Of a stretch of DNA of 64,000 nucleotides, positions 1 to 8,654 are shown one piece after another. Location of the stretch: NCBI RefSeq assembly GCF_024699965.1, contig NZ_JAJOMZ010000004.1, positions 2,602,001-2,666,000 on the forward strand, written 5' to 3'. Position 1 is the stretch's first letter; every line of letters begins with the position of its first letter. The notes below the pieces were generated by a model, which worked only from the letters and a program-made list of their open reading frames with translations, ran no database searches and was not told where the DNA came from. The stretch is from Flavobacterium sp. J372. Its GTDB lineage: Bacteria > Bacteroidota > Bacteroidia > Flavobacteriales > Flavobacteriaceae. The translations under genes and the position numbers were made by a program.

Positions 1-877
1 AGAGGGATATAAAATTGCCGGAGTAATTACAGCACCTGATAAACCTGCAGGCCGCGGACAGAAACTAAAATATTCGGCTGTGAAAGAATATGCCCAGGAG
101 AAAGACCTGAAGCTATTGCAGCCTACCAATCTTAAAGACCCTGCTTTTTTGGAAGAATTAAAAAGCCTGAATGCAAATTTACAGGTGGTGGTAGCCTTCC
201 GTATGCTGCCAGAAGCTGTTTGGCGAATGCCTAAGCTGGGTACGTTTAACCTGCATGCCTCCCTCCTGCCCGATTATCGCGGTGCAGCGCCTATCAACTG
301 GGCTGTAATAAACGGAGAGACAAAAACGGGTGTCACCACTTTTTTTATAGATGACAAAATAGATACCGGGGCCATGATACTGAAAGCTGAAACTGAAATA
401 GGTGAAAATGAGACTGCAGGTGCGTTGCATGACAGGCTGATGGTATTGGGGCAGGAAACGATAATAAAAACATTGCAGCTAATTGAAAGCGGCAATGTAA
501 CCACAACTATACAGCCACAGGAAGGCGATTTAAAAACTGCTTACAAACTAAACAGGGATAATTGTAAAATTGACTGGAATGCTCCCGGAAAAGCCATACA
601 CAACCTTATACGGGGGCTGAGCCCTTATCCTGCTGCCTGGAGTTTAATTAAAGATAACGAACAGGAATGGAATGTGAAATTTTATGAAGCAAGGTTTATT
701 CCTGATGCCCACAATTATAGCAACGGAGCAATATTAACAGGAAAAAAAGAAATAAAGGTTGCAGTAAATGGCGGTTATCTGGAAGTGCTGTCATTACAAT
801 TTCCCGGCAAGAAAAAAATGACAGCTGCGGAATTGCTGAACGGTTTACAGCTAAGTGATAATGCTATGGCCTATTAA
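1..877 (+). CDS. fmt: Methionyl-tRNA formyltransferase, 5' end cut by window
   Basis: Formylates initiator Met-tRNA using 10-formyltetrahydrofolate. The frame is open from base 2, about 26 codons before the first internal Met at 80, so the N-terminus lies outside the window and roughly 291 residues are visible. The catalytic block HASLLPDYRGAAPINWA follows FNL, giving the Asn and His of the active site. The catalytic Asp is in KIDTGAMI. The C-terminal half (from about base 560) is the tRNA-binding OB-like domain. It is transcribed toward the HU gene, with a 188-base gap that contains a separate promoter. Identification is secure; the start is not visible. Confidence 0.96.
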   Translation, partial: EGYKIAGVITAPDKPAGRGQKLKYSAVKEYAQEKDLKLLQPTNLKDPAFLEELKSLNANLQVVVAFRMLPEAVWRMPKLGTFNLHASLLPDYRGAAPINWAVINGETKTGVTTFFIDDKIDTGAMILKAETEIGENETAGALHDRLMVLGQETIIKTLQLIESGNVTTTIQPQEGDLKTAYKLNRDNCKIDWNAPGKAIHNLIRGLSPYPAAWSLIKDNEQEWNVKFYEARFIPDAHNYSNGAILTGKKEIKVAVNGGYLEVLSLQFPGKKKMTAAELLNGLQLSDNAMAY

Positions 878-981
878 ACCGCATAAACACTAAGGTTAAC
901 AGATTTTTGAATAATACAACAGTCCTTATCAACATTCGGGCTAAAGTTATCAACAATGAATACGAAAAAATACGAAAACAC

Positions 982-1011
982 TTGTGTACGTTGATTTTCC
1001 TATTAAATTTG
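982..1011 (+). promoter_or_regulatory. Bacteroidota-type promoter of the HU gene
   Basis: TTG at 982-984, a 19-base spacer, then TAAATTTG at 1004-1011. This matches the -33/-7 consensus of Flavobacterium sigma factor promoters (TTG, 17-23 bases, TAnnTTTG). It lies 55 bases before the HU start codon. Seen directly in the sequence; transcription start is inferred. Confidence 0.75.
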
Positions 1012-1065
1012 TAGGACAGGAGTGAAAAATAAAAATTTTTAACCAAACAATTAATACCAATCATT

Positions 1066-1347
1066 ATGAACAAATCAGAATTAATCGACGCAATGGCTGC
1101 TGATGCAGGAATTTCTAAAGGTGCTGCAAAAAAAGCGCTTGAATCTTTCATCTCAAACGTAGGCGGCGCGCTTAACGCAGGAAACAGGGTATCTCTTGTA
1201 GGTTTTGGTTCTTGGTCAGTTTCAAACAGGGCTGCAAGAGAAGGCAGAAATCCTCAGACAGGAAAAAGCATAAGCATTGCTGCTAAAAATGTAGTTAAAT
1301 TCAAGCCGGGAGCTGAGCTGGACGGTTCAGTTAACGCTAAAAAATAA
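1066..1347 (+). CDS. HU family DNA-binding protein
   Basis: Histone-like nucleoid protein of 93 residues that bends and compacts DNA as a dimer. The N-terminal helices MNKSELIDAMAADAGISK and the arm segment ending RNPQTGKSISIAAKNVVKF are diagnostic: the Arg-Asn-Pro tip intercalates into the DNA minor groove. Length matches the family. It has its own promoter upstream and an intrinsic terminator 24 bases downstream, so it is probably monocistronic. The fmt-HU-YqgE order is common in flavobacteria. Nothing unusual seen. Confidence 0.97.
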   Translation: MNKSELIDAMAADAGISKGAAKKALESFISNVGGALNAGNRVSLVGFGSWSVSNRAAREGRNPQTGKSISIAAKNVVKFKPGAELDGSVNAKK

Positions 1348-1370
1348 TCCTGTTTATAGAATTAAAATTA

Positions 1371-1398
1371 AGCCTTCTGTTAAAGAAGGCTTTTTTTT
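1371..1398 (+). terminator. Intrinsic terminator after HU
   Basis: Stem AGCCTTC/GAAGGCT with a 7-base loop, followed by a run of T. It closes the HU transcription unit. Confidence 0.9.
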
Positions 1399-1465
1399 TA
1401 AAAGTTTCTAAATTTTTTTGAACGTATATATTTTTTAGTTAAATTTATTTCAAATTGCACCAAAG

Positions 1466-2026
1466 ATGATTTCAATAAAACCTAAGAAAGGCCACCTGCT
1501 GATAGCAGAACCTTCAACAATTGGGGATATATCATTCAACAGGTCTGTAGTGCTCCTTGCCGACCATACCAGTGAAGGATCTATCGGCTTCATCCTAAAC
1601 AAACCGCTCGGCTACACTATTCATGACCTTATACCCGAGATACATGGGAGCTTTAAAATATACAATGGTGGGCCCGTTGAGCAGGATAACCTGTACTTTA
1701 TTCATAACGTGCCAGACCTGATACCTGACAGTATAGAGATATCTAACGGCATTTACTGGGGTGGCGATTTTGAATCAACTAAAGAACTGATAAACCAGGG
1801 ACTGATAAAGAAAAATAACATCCGCTTTTTCCTGGGCTACACAGGGTGGGATGCGCACCAACTTGAAGATGAGCTTGAAGATAACTCATGGATAGTAAGT
1901 GAAAACAGCTACCAAAACCGTATCATTGGCAAGTCAAGCACTTCATTCTGGAAAGAAAAAATTATGGAACTGGGCGGCGACTACCTGATATGGAGCAATG
2001 CGCCTGAAAACCCTACATTTAACTAA
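1466..2026 (+). CDS. YqgE/AlgH family protein
   Basis: A 186-residue member of the widely conserved YqgE/AlgH family (DUF179), whose biochemical role is unclear. Seen: the N-terminal GHLLIAEP, the central GSIGFILNKPL and YNGGPVEQDNLYFIH, and the later FFLGYTGWDAHQLEDEL, all signatures of the family. The last bases overlap the stop codon of the convergent aminotransferase gene by four bases (2023-2026), so the two genes share a 3' end with no room for a terminator between them. Confidence 0.95.
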   Translation: MISIKPKKGHLLIAEPSTIGDISFNRSVVLLADHTSEGSIGFILNKPLGYTIHDLIPEIHGSFKIYNGGPVEQDNLYFIHNVPDLIPDSIEISNGIYWGGDFESTKELINQGLIKKNNIRFFLGYTGWDAHQLEDELEDNSWIVSENSYQNRIIGKSSTSFWKEKIMELGGDYLIWSNAPENPTFN

Positions 2027-2862
2027 CCCAGCCTAACTGCAGCATTCAATCTCTGCAATAGTTTTATCGAGAAAGTATTACTATATTCTTTTTTGCGGTA
2101 TTTTGTTACCGGCTGTATACCCTGTATCACATTAGTAATAAAGATTTCATCAGCTTTCTGAAGGTCAAATGGTGATATAGAGCTTTCAACAACTTCAACC
2201 TCATCAATCTTTTTCGCTAAAGCGATTATCTGCTTTCTCATTACACCATTCAGGCATCCGTCACTTACAGGAGGAGTAATCAGTTTACTGCCCATCAGCA
2301 TAAAAACATTACCCTGCAGGGCTTCTACAACATTTTTCTCATCATTTACCAACAGGCAGTTTTGCAGCCCGTTTTCATGGGCATATATGCTGCCTGTAAT
2401 GTGAACCATTTTATTTGTGGTCTTCAGCGTTGAAATAAGCTGTTTTGAGACATAAAAATCTTTGTAAAGGTCAACTTCATAATCTGCATCAGTAAATGAA
2501 TATAAAGCGCTATTCAGCGCCTCTGCGGTGATAATAAATTCAGTATTATTATCCGTTGGCAGATACTTACCTCCCGGCTTTCTGAAAATCGATAATCTTA
2601 TCCTGTACGAAGAGGTGCTTTCGAATGATGAGAGCAACAGCTTTACCTGCTCTTCCATATACTCCATAGTGAAATGCATAGGTATTTCCATACGTACAAT
2701 GCGCATGGAAGCCATAAGCCTGAAATAATGGTCTTCAAGAAACAGCACCTTGCCATCAACCACTTTCATGGTTTCAAAAATGCTGTCACCGTAAAGAAAT
2801 GCGCGGTTTGTGTGTAATGGTATGGCAGCTTCAGCCATTAATGTGCCGTTGTAATTTATCAT
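2023..2862 (-). CDS. Class IV PLP-dependent aminotransferase (BCAT / aminodeoxychorismate lyase-like)
   Basis: A 279-residue fold-type IV PLP enzyme, the group that includes branched-chain aminotransferase, D-amino acid aminotransferase and aminodeoxychorismate lyase. The N-terminus has the substrate loop NRAFLYGDSIFETMKV. The PLP-binding lysine is most likely in STLKTTNKM. The phosphate-binding/Glu region is KNVVEALQGNVFML, and the C-terminus has the late motif EIFITNVIQGIQPV. The exact substrate cannot be read from sequence; no neighbouring pab or ilv genes are present to decide. Convergent with YqgE. Confidence 0.88.
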   Translation of the reverse strand: MINYNGTLMAEAAIPLHTNRAFLYGDSIFETMKVVDGKVLFLEDHYFRLMASMRIVRMEIPMHFTMEYMEEQVKLLLSSFESTSSYRIRLSIFRKPGGKYLPTDNNTEFIITAEALNSALYSFTDADYEVDLYKDFYVSKQLISTLKTTNKMVHITGSIYAHENGLQNCLLVNDEKNVVEALQGNVFMLMGSKLITPPVSDGCLNGVMRKQIIALAKKIDEVEVVESSISPFDLQKADEIFITNVIQGIQPVTKYRKKEYSNTFSIKLLQRLNAAVRLG

Positions 2863-2914
2863 AAAAAATGCCCTGAAATATCAGGGCAAATATAGCGTAA
2901 AGCTGTAGCTTTTC

Positions 2915-3307
2915 CTAAACTGAGCCAAGCACATGTTTCAGGTCGCTCACCTGGTTTTCCCAAAGCTGCTTAGATTCCTGTATATCATTTTCTTCAGCGA
3001 AGTCAACTACCATTAGTGATACATCTTTTGTTATCTCATCAACTAAAATACGCAGTTCAAAATAATAATCGCTATCCTTATCATTTTCGTCAACCCACCT
3101 GAATTTTACCTTCTCACCTGTTTTTTTTGACGACATACGGGCCTTCTCTTCACTGTCATCCCATATAAATGTGAAGTATTCACCCCTGCTGTTTACATTA
3201 TCGGCAAACCATTCAGATAGTCCTGAAGGCGTGGAAATATACTGGTAAAGAAGTTGTGGTGAAGAAGTTATGGGAAACTCAAGCTCGTATTTTATTTTTT
3301 CGTCCAT
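2915..3307 (-). CDS. START-like / SRPBCC domain protein (AHSA1-like)
   Basis: About 130 residues with the helix-grip fold pattern of the SRPBCC superfamily: YELEFPITSSPQLLYQYIS, the LSEWFADNV element, the central FIWDDSEEKA, and a long C-terminal helix. Proteins of this group bind hydrophobic ligands or act as co-chaperones; the ligand here is unknown. The reading frame extends 13 codons further upstream, but I chose the Met at 3307 (MDEKIKYELEF) because the upstream residues do not match the fold. Sits between the aminotransferase and tRNA-Met. Confidence 0.85.
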   Translation of the reverse strand: MDEKIKYELEFPITSSPQLLYQYISTPSGLSEWFADNVNSRGEYFTFIWDDSEEKARMSSKKTGEKVKFRWVDENDKDSDYYFELRILVDEITKDVSLMVVDFAEENDIQESKQLWENQVSDLKHVLGSV

Positions 3308-3457
3308 TTCAGTATTAAATTTCGGGAAATATAGAATATTTAACATTCATAAAAAAGCATTTTTACAAATTATTTTTTTCAGCAAAATATATTTGCATCG
3401 TTTAAATTTAGTGCTATATTTGCACCCGCATTCAAGGATGTACAAACCGAATAAAAT

Positions 3458-3531
3458 GGCGAGGTAGCTCAGTCGGTTAGAGCGCAGGATTCATAACCCT
3501 GAGGTCACGGGTTCAACTCCCGTCTTCGCTA
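3458..3531 (+). tRNA. tRNA-Met (CAT anticodon)
   Basis: A 74-base cloverleaf. Acceptor 5' GGCGAGG pairs with CTTCGCT using two G:U pairs, discriminator A at 3531. D arm GCTC/GAGC, anticodon loop TTCATAA with CAT at 3492-3494, T arm ACGGG/CCCGT. The CCA end is not encoded. CAT can also belong to initiator or lysidine-modified Ile tRNA. The weak first acceptor pair is G:U rather than a mismatch, so elongator Met is preferred but not proven. Confidence 0.9.
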
Positions 3532-3535
3532 CAAA

Positions 3536-3566
3536 AAATGGAAGCTTAATGCTTCCATTTTTTTTA
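3536..3566 (+). terminator. Terminator after tRNA-Met
   Basis: Perfect stem AAATGGAAGC/GCTTCCATTT around a 5-base loop, followed by T-rich sequence, starting 4 bases after the tRNA. Confidence 0.9.
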
Positions 3567-3626
3567 TTTTCAGTGCATTATAACTTTAAGTTATCGTTAC
3601 ATATTCAAAAATTATGTTATTTTTTT

Positions 3627-3655
3627 TTGTATGTTAAAAATATGCTCTATTTTTG
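3627..3655 (+). promoter_or_regulatory. Bacteroidota-type promoter
   Basis: TTG at 3627-3629, 18-base spacer, TATTTTTG at 3648-3655, ending 25 bases before the ATG of the small secreted protein at 3681. Confidence 0.75.
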
Positions 3656-3680
3656 ACCTCGTAATAAACCCCCTAATGTT

Positions 3681-3899
3681 ATGAAAAACAGTTTCTTGAA
3701 ATTATATATGCTTGCTTTCTTTTTGGTTAGCAACATTGCTCTTTATGCTCAGCCGGGCCAGGATAACCCTGATGGTGACCTTGAGGGAGGAGACCCGCCG
3801 CCGGCACCAATCAATTCAAAGCTTATTTATCTTGCATTGGTGGGAATTGCATTTGGGTTTTATTATTTCATGAAAAAACGTGAAGAAAAGCTGAACTAA
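3681..3899 (+). CDS. Small secreted protein with C-terminal anchor, PID-CTERM-like
   Basis: A 72-residue protein. Residues 1-23 form a signal peptide ending LYAQ. Residues 24-43 are an acidic, Pro/Gly-rich linker (DNPDGDLEGGDPPPAP). From residue 44 comes INSKLIYLALVGIAFGFYYF followed by KKREEK. That tripartite tail (a PI-N/D element, one membrane segment, a basic end) resembles the PID-CTERM sorting signal described in Bacteroidota. Assignment is by pattern only. It has its own promoter and terminator. Function unknown. Confidence 0.75.
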   Translation: MKNSFLKLYMLAFFLVSNIALYAQPGQDNPDGDLEGGDPPPAPINSKLIYLALVGIAFGFYYFMKKREEKLN

Positions 3900-3915
3900 C
3901 ACATACACAGATAAA

Positions 3916-3945
3916 TAAAAAGCCTCACAATCGTGAGGCTTTTTA
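3916..3945 (+). terminator. Intrinsic terminator
   Basis: Stem AAAAAGCCTCAC/GTGAGGCTTTTT with a 3-4 base loop and flanking A and T tracts. It ends the 3681 gene and may also serve the convergent gene at 3956. Confidence 0.88.
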
Positions 3946-3955
3946 TTTATTAGAA

Positions 3956-4207
3956 TTAAGCTAATATATTCTCTGCCAGGATCTCATCACTTTCGTTCCT
4001 GTACGACACCGATTTATATATAGATTTTATAATTAGAAATGAAAATACAGAGCAGCTTATAAATACCGTTGCATGTAAAACCTTATACGTTAAGTAATCG
4101 GGGTTTTGGGTATTAAATTCACTCCAGAGATTGTATCCGGATATGATTATAAATATAATGTTCGGCAGTAAAAGAAGGAGTCTCATAGCATATTGTTTTG
4201 AGTGCAA
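3956..4207 (-). CDS. Hypothetical two-helix membrane protein
   Basis: 83 residues, or 76 if translation starts at the second Met (MRLLLLLPNII). Two hydrophobic segments are visible, roughly residues 9-27 and 44-65, with a charged cytoplasmic tail ending ESDEILAENILA. I do not recognise a family. Convergent with the 3681 gene across a shared terminator. Coding status is supported only by an uninterrupted frame and the membrane-protein composition. Confidence 0.5.
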   Translation of the reverse strand: MHSKQYAMRLLLLLPNIIFIIISGYNLWSEFNTQNPDYLTYKVLHATVFISCSVFSFLIIKSIYKSVSYRNESDEILAENILA

Positions 4208-4358
4208 GGTCGGTATTGAAATGTAAAATGATAGCTAACCTTATGCTAATAAAAAGATAAATTAAAGCCTGAATAAGCAACTCTATAATTTTATCATTAA
4301 TCTTAGCGTTAACATACTATATAGGCTGTAATAGCAGGGAAATCATTAAATTTACTTT

Positions 4359-4616
4359 ATGAAGCTTTCAGAATACAAACAACTTGATGATACCGAACAA
4401 TACCGGCTATTATGGTCCGACGGTGTATTGATTGATGCCTGTATTGAGGGAGAGGTGCGGAAGCTTTTATATTCTCTGCATGATTTTTATATTGAGCTAT
4501 GGTGCCACTGCCATACCAATAAAATTATTTGGAAGCTTAGTTTTAAGCAGGGTAAACTTCTGGAGAAATACCTTAATAAATACAACACCAATATAGATAT
4601 TGGCGCTGACGAATAG
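4359..4616 (+). CDS. Conserved-looking hypothetical protein
   Basis: 85 residues, soluble, with no signal peptide. It contains a Cys/His pair of interest, ELWCHCHTNKI, near residue 48, and ends in an acidic tail. No family recognised. Its stop codon lies two bases from the stop of the convergent NUDIX gene, and the codon use matches neighbouring genes, so I regard it as real. Confidence 0.65.
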   Translation: MKLSEYKQLDDTEQYRLLWSDGVLIDACIEGEVRKLLYSLHDFYIELWCHCHTNKIIWKLSFKQGKLLEKYLNKYNTNIDIGADE

Positions 4617-4617
4617 C

Positions 4618-5070
4618 TTATACAAGTTTCTGAACTTCAATTAAAAATGATTGCTGCCTCTCATTTATTAGTATTAAAGCTTCTTCTACTGTAAACCAGC
4701 CCGCTTTATCTATCTCAGGAAATGACTGCTTCTTGCCCGAACGTGGCGGCCATTCTATTTCAAATTCATTACATTGTACGTTGCCGGCGTCTACATCTCC
4801 CTCACATGCCCAGCCCATAACAGTTTTACCACCTTTTTGTACCACAGGCTGCAATTCAGTATAAAGACCTTCAGGCTTATGTCCTGTTTCTTCCTCAAAT
4901 TCGCGTATGGCACAGTCAAGGGGTTCTTCGCCCGGCATTATCTCGCCCTTGGGAATTGTCCACCACCCGGCATCTTTATTTTTAAAATAGGGCCCGCCGG
5001 GATGTACCAGGAAAAAGAGCAACCGCCCTCCTTCAAATTTGTAAAGCAGTATTCCGGCGCTTTTCTTCAT
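4618..5070 (-). CDS. NUDIX hydrolase
   Basis: 150 residues that hydrolyse a nucleoside diphosphate linked to some moiety X; the substrate is not evident. The NUDIX box (G-x5-E-x7-REU-x-EE-x-G) is complete in GEIMPGEEPLDCAIREFEEE followed by TG. The N-terminus KSAGILLYKFEGGRLLFFLVHPGGPY and the C-terminal PEIDKAGWF element are typical of the subgroup that includes diadenosine polyphosphate hydrolases. Intact and of normal length. Confidence 0.93.
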   Translation of the reverse strand: MKKSAGILLYKFEGGRLLFFLVHPGGPYFKNKDAGWWTIPKGEIMPGEEPLDCAIREFEEETGHKPEGLYTELQPVVQKGGKTVMGWACEGDVDAGNVQCNEFEIEWPPRSGKKQSFPEIDKAGWFTVEEALILINERQQSFLIEVQKLV

Positions 5071-5083
5071 TATGAAAAGCCTT

Positions 5084-5590
5084 CTAAGATTTTGTATAGG
5101 TATATGTTACAGTACCTGTAGCGTATACCGGGTTGTCTTCTGCGTCACGTGTAGGGTAAGTACCATTATTGCGTACAATAATAATTTCTGTTCCATTAAA
5201 ATCATGCTCAGTAGTCAGAGGCACATCAACACTGGTGGCGGTCATCAGGATGTCGCTTCCTTCAATTTCCCATGTGCCTTCAATTGTTTCAAAAGAGCAG
5301 CCCGTTTCAGACTCAAAGAATACATTATTGTTCGAATATTCGTAAGTACCGTCTTCATTCAATACTATTCTTGAGCCGCCATAACATGGCGATTCAAGCA
5401 TTAAATCATTATTTGCTACTTCATCCAAATTAAAATCAACAGGATCAAACACCATTACTTTTGTTAGGTTGTATACTCCTGCATTTTCAGGCCCTACACC
5501 ATTGTCGCGTGTTATATCAAGGTCATCATCATTACATGCTGCAGCCATACAAAGCATTGCTGTAAGCGCTAAAAGTTTAATTGTTTTCAT
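5084..5590 (-). CDS. Lipocalin-like lipoprotein, hypothetical
   Basis: 168 residues with a lipoprotein signal (lipobox MAAAC, Cys at residue 19) followed by an acidic linker DDDLDI, which in Bacteroidota often serves as a surface-export signal. The body has beta-strand periodicity and the lipocalin-like cue EGTWEIEGSDILMT, with strand NGTEIIIVRNNG. No ligand can be inferred. The gene begins upstream of a 119-base gap that holds the terminator of the next minus-strand gene. Confidence 0.75.
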   Translation of the reverse strand: MKTIKLLALTAMLCMAAACNDDDLDITRDNGVGPENAGVYNLTKVMVFDPVDFNLDEVANNDLMLESPCYGGSRIVLNEDGTYEYSNNNVFFESETGCSFETIEGTWEIEGSDILMTATSVDVPLTTEHDFNGTEIIIVRNNGTYPTRDAEDNPVYATGTVTYTYTKS

Positions 5591-5663
5591 AGTGTTTTGG
5601 TTTTTGTTATAAAGATACTATTGGTATTTGAGCATGCCTGTTTGATTAACAGTAAATTAACCC

Positions 5664-5690
5664 ATAAAAAAACCCGCATGTGCGGGCTCA
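5664..5690 (-). terminator. Terminator of the 5710 gene
   Basis: Stem CCCGCA/TGCGGG with a run of T on the minus strand just downstream of the minus-strand gene ending at 5710. Confidence 0.8.
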
Positions 5691-5709
5691 GTCAATTTAG
5701 TATCAGTAA

Positions 5710-5994
5710 TTATAGTGTTCCCTCAGGTTCTGCATAGCGGCTTATAGGGCTGCTTTCTGCATCATTACCCTCTACTTTTACGATTTTGTTATAGATACCA
5801 AGCAGCAGGAACGGGGCGGCCCATTGGCCCACAAACAGAGCCGTGTGGTTTTTACCGAAAGCTTTTAAGGTTGCCGACACAGCCATAGACCCAAGTGCAG
5901 CCCAAAGAAATGTATCAGATGGAAGTTTTGCTGTTTGGTTTTCAATGGCTTTTGCTACTTTACCTTCAGAATGATCGTTTTTCATGATAGACAT
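5710..5994 (-). CDS. Hypothetical membrane-associated protein
   Basis: 94 residues. The first Met gives MSIMKNDHSEG; the Met at residue 4 is equally possible. Two hydrophobic helices (about residues 27-46 and 52-70: FLWAALGSMAVSATLKAFG and TALFVGQWAAPFLLLGIYN) are followed by an acidic tail. Similar small proteins of unknown role are common in flavobacteria. Own terminator, own upstream region, so probably monocistronic. Confidence 0.7.
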   Translation of the reverse strand: MSIMKNDHSEGKVAKAIENQTAKLPSDTFLWAALGSMAVSATLKAFGKNHTALFVGQWAAPFLLLGIYNKIVKVEGNDAESSPISRYAEPEGTL

Positions 5995-6159
5995 AATGTT
6001 GAAATTTTAGTTAGTAATATTTTTGTTGTGAACGATGTAATGTAAAGGTAGAACCCTTAATTGTAAACAAGTTACATCATAATGTTAATTACTTGTAAGG
6101 TAACGTTAAAGCTTACCTTCAACTAAAATTTCTGCTAACTTTACATAAATTTCAAAGTC

Positions 6160-6778
6160 ATGAAACATCTGCTAACCCTTATATCATTAATTATTATTGC
6201 CAGTTGCAGCACTGCAAAAAATGATGTTCCGCCCCAGTCTTTTTCATCAGCTTCAGGTACAGGGCTTGTTATAGGTACAATAACTTTTACAGGAAATGAA
6301 AAGCCTGCCAATGACATTTACCGCTTTTTTTTATGAGCCTGTAACAACTGATAAGAAAATCCGGAAGAAAAATTCAGGAAGGATTATTATAAAGGCACGG
6401 GAAGGCAATACACGCAGTTATACGGGAGACTTTAATGAAAAGAAAACATACCTGTTTATGATTGAGGCCCAGCCGGGTAACTACGCTTTTACCCAATACA
6501 ATTACCTTGACCATATAGGCTACTCGGGAATGGTAACATCAAGCCAGAAATTTTCAATTCCGTTTACCGTTTCGGCAGGAACAATAAATTATATAGGAGA
6601 ACTTTCTTACAATGATATGGCCCAACCCGGCTCTCCAAGGATTATTGTGGGCACAAATGTGGAACGCGATCTTCCCGAGTTCAGGAAAAAATATACCAAC
6701 ATAAATTTTGATGCAGTAACAAACAATCCAGTAAAATCAGGCAATACAGGTAACGGAATAATATTATTTACCGAGTGA
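6160..6778 (+). pseudogene. Hypothetical lipoprotein gene broken by one base in a T8 run
   Basis: Frame one starts at 6160 with MKHLLTLISLIIIASCS, a lipoprotein signal with the lipobox Cys at residue 16. It runs to IYRFFL and a stop at 6334. The second frame continues as FFYEPVTTDKKIRKK and runs to 6778. Removing one T from the eight at 6325-6332 joins them exactly (IYRFFYEPVTT), giving about 205 residues. The C-terminal part has the pattern AGTINYIGEL and no family I can name. Could be a sequencing error, a decaying gene or a slippage switch. Confidence 0.75.
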
Positions 6779-6888
6779 TATCTATATTGTAAATAGCGTA
6801 GAATGTTAAAATTCAAACATTTAACACTTGTAAAGTTACACGGTTAAACCTTATTATTACATTTAACCCAACTTTAAATAACAGCAAT

Positions 6889-7119
6889 ATGGAGAAAATT
6901 ACTTATGACGGAATGAGAAATTTCATTATTGAAAATGAGCTGACTGACAGTGTTGCCATCACCTTGCACCCTGACAGTTTTGATGAGCTTGTAATGGACT
7001 ACCTTGACATTAACGACTGCCAGATTGAGCGCCCGTTCGAGATTCTTGGCATTGAAATTATGCAGGACAACACCGGAAACGTGCCTAAGAGCAAAATTCA
7101 TTTTATGGAAACTGCTTAA
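6889..7119 (+). CDS. Conserved hypothetical protein (76 aa)
   Basis: Soluble acidic protein with no signal peptide or recognised domain (starts MEKITYDGMRNFIIEN, contains FDELVMDYLDIN and FEILGIEIMQDN). The alternation of short strands and helices suggests a small compact fold. It is followed by a strong terminator and has a 110-base upstream region, so it looks like a free-standing gene. I do not recognise the family by name. Confidence 0.7.
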   Translation: MEKITYDGMRNFIIENELTDSVAITLHPDSFDELVMDYLDINDCQIERPFEILGIEIMQDNTGNVPKSKIHFMETA

Positions 7120-7157
7120 ACAGTTCATAAACTCAAACCATCTTACACAAAAAACAG

Positions 7158-7187
7158 AATCCCATCTTTAAAAGATGGGATTTTTTT
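7158..7187. terminator. Bidirectional terminator between 6889 gene and hisS
   Basis: Stem AATCCCATCTTT/AAAGATGGGATT with an A tract before and seven T after, placed between convergent genes. Confidence 0.85.
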
Positions 7188-8556
7188 ATAACAACCTGTT
7201 TGACAGGGTTTCAATTTCAATCTTTTCCTGATTTCCTGTCTCCAAATTTTTGAGAGTATAAACATTAGCAGCCATTTCTTCACCGCCTGCTATAACCGCA
7301 TACGTAATTCCGCGTTTATCTGCATGCTGAAACTGTTTACCCATCTTCGCGGCATCAGGATAAAGTTCGGCTTTAATCCCTGCCTCACGAAGAGATTTAA
7401 TAGCCCTAAGTGCATACAGAGCTTCTGCATTGCCTAGGTTAAGGAAAAGTACTTTAGTACTTTCTGTAACAGTTTCAGGGAACAGCCCAAGCTCATCAAC
7501 CACGAGGTAAATACGGTCAAGTCCGAAAGATATGCCTACCCCGCTCATATTTTTCAATCCGAAAATGCCAGTAAGGTCATCATACCTGCCGCCACCGCCA
7601 ATAGAGCCCATGGCAACACCTTCAGGCGCAGTCACTTCAAATATAGCGCCGGTGTAATAGTTGAGCCCTCGTGCAAGGGTAACATCAAGGTCCAGCTTAG
7701 ATTGGCCAAGGCCGAGCGCGGCAACATTATCACAAATGAAACGCAGCTCTTCAACACCTTTCATACCTTCTTCAGATGATGCCAGCAATTGTGACAGCTT
7801 CTCCAGTTTTTCATTGATATCTCCCGTAAAATTGAAGAGGGGCTGTACCTTCTCAATCGCTTCAGCAGCAATACCTTTCTCAAGCATTTCCTTTTTTACG
7901 CCTTCCTCACCTATTTTGTCGAGCTTATCAAGCGCAACGGTAAAATCTATCAATTTATCTTTAGCGCCAATAACTTCGGCTATACCGCTAAGCACCTTTC
8001 TGTTATTTATTTTAATAGTGGCACCAACAAAACCTAGTTCAGTAAAAACAGCATCATACAACTGCACAAGTTCAACCTCCTGCCATAGCGAGTTAGACCC
8101 TACAACATCGGCATCACACTGGTAAAACTCGCGGAAACGGCCTTTCTGTGGGCGGTCAGCCCTCCAAACCGGCTGTATCTGGTAACGCTTAAACGGGAAT
8201 TCTATATCATTCTGATATTGCACAACATAACGAGCAAAGGGCACCGTTAAGTCATAGCGCAGGGCTTTTTCAGAAATCTGAGATGTAAGTTTCAGGCTGT
8301 TTCTTTCTGATAAATACTCTTCATTTGCTTTGGCCAGGTAATCACCACTATTTAAAATCTTAAAAATCAGCCTGTCGCCTTCCTCGCCATATTTGCCCAT
8401 CAGGGTTTCGCTGTTTTCAAAAGAAGGTGTTTCAATCGGCATAAACCCAAACAACTCAAAATGCTTTTTTATAATGCCGGTAATGTATTGTCTTTTAGCT
8501 ACTTCGGTAGGTGAAAAATCCCTCGTCCCTTTTGGTATCCCCGGTTTTTGTGCCAT
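7186..8556 (-). CDS. hisS: Histidine-tRNA ligase
   Basis: 456 residues, class II aminoacyl-tRNA synthetase that charges tRNA-His. Seen: N-terminal KGTRDFSP; motif 2 in [19 protein letters not shown]; the histidine-binding signatures [14 protein letters not shown] and [12 protein letters not shown]; motif 3 in [11 protein letters not shown]; and the C-terminal anticodon-binding domain with [13 protein letters not shown]. Full length, all motifs present. Monocistronic between a terminator and the divergent DUF2721 gene. Confidence 0.98.
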   Translation of the reverse strand: MAQKPGIPKGTRDFSPTEVAKRQYITGIIKKHFELFGFMPIETPSFENSETLMGKYGEEGDRLIFKILNSGDYLAKANEEYLSERNSLKLTSQISEKALRYDLTVPFARYVVQYQNDIEFPFKRYQIQPVWRADRPQKGRFREFYQCDADVVGSNSLWQEVELVQLYDAVFTELGFVGATIKINNRKVLSGIAEVIGAKDKLIDFTVALDKLDKIGEEGVKKEMLEKGIAAEAIEKVQPLFNFTGDINEKLEKLSQLLASSEEGMKGVEELRFICDNVAALGLGQSKLDLDVTLARGLNYYTGAIFEVTAPEGVAMGSIGGGGRYDDLTGIFGLKNMSGVGISFGLDRIYLVVDELGLFPETVTESTKVLFLNLGNAEALYALRAIKSLREAGIKAELYPDAAKMGKQFQHADKRGITYAVIAGGEEMAANVYTLKNLETGNQEKIEIETLSNRLL

Positions 8557-8654
8557 GTTTTAAAATTTTACACAAATATAGCGCATACCCGACCGAAAAG
8601 CAAAGGCCTGAACAGTCGTCGGCATTTTATATCTTTACAATAAATCTACCTGAA

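Noticed and set aside
5072-5374. Plus-strand 100-residue frame near 5.1 kb
   Set aside because: Antisense to the lipocalin-like lipoprotein, Cys-rich without pattern, no upstream signals.
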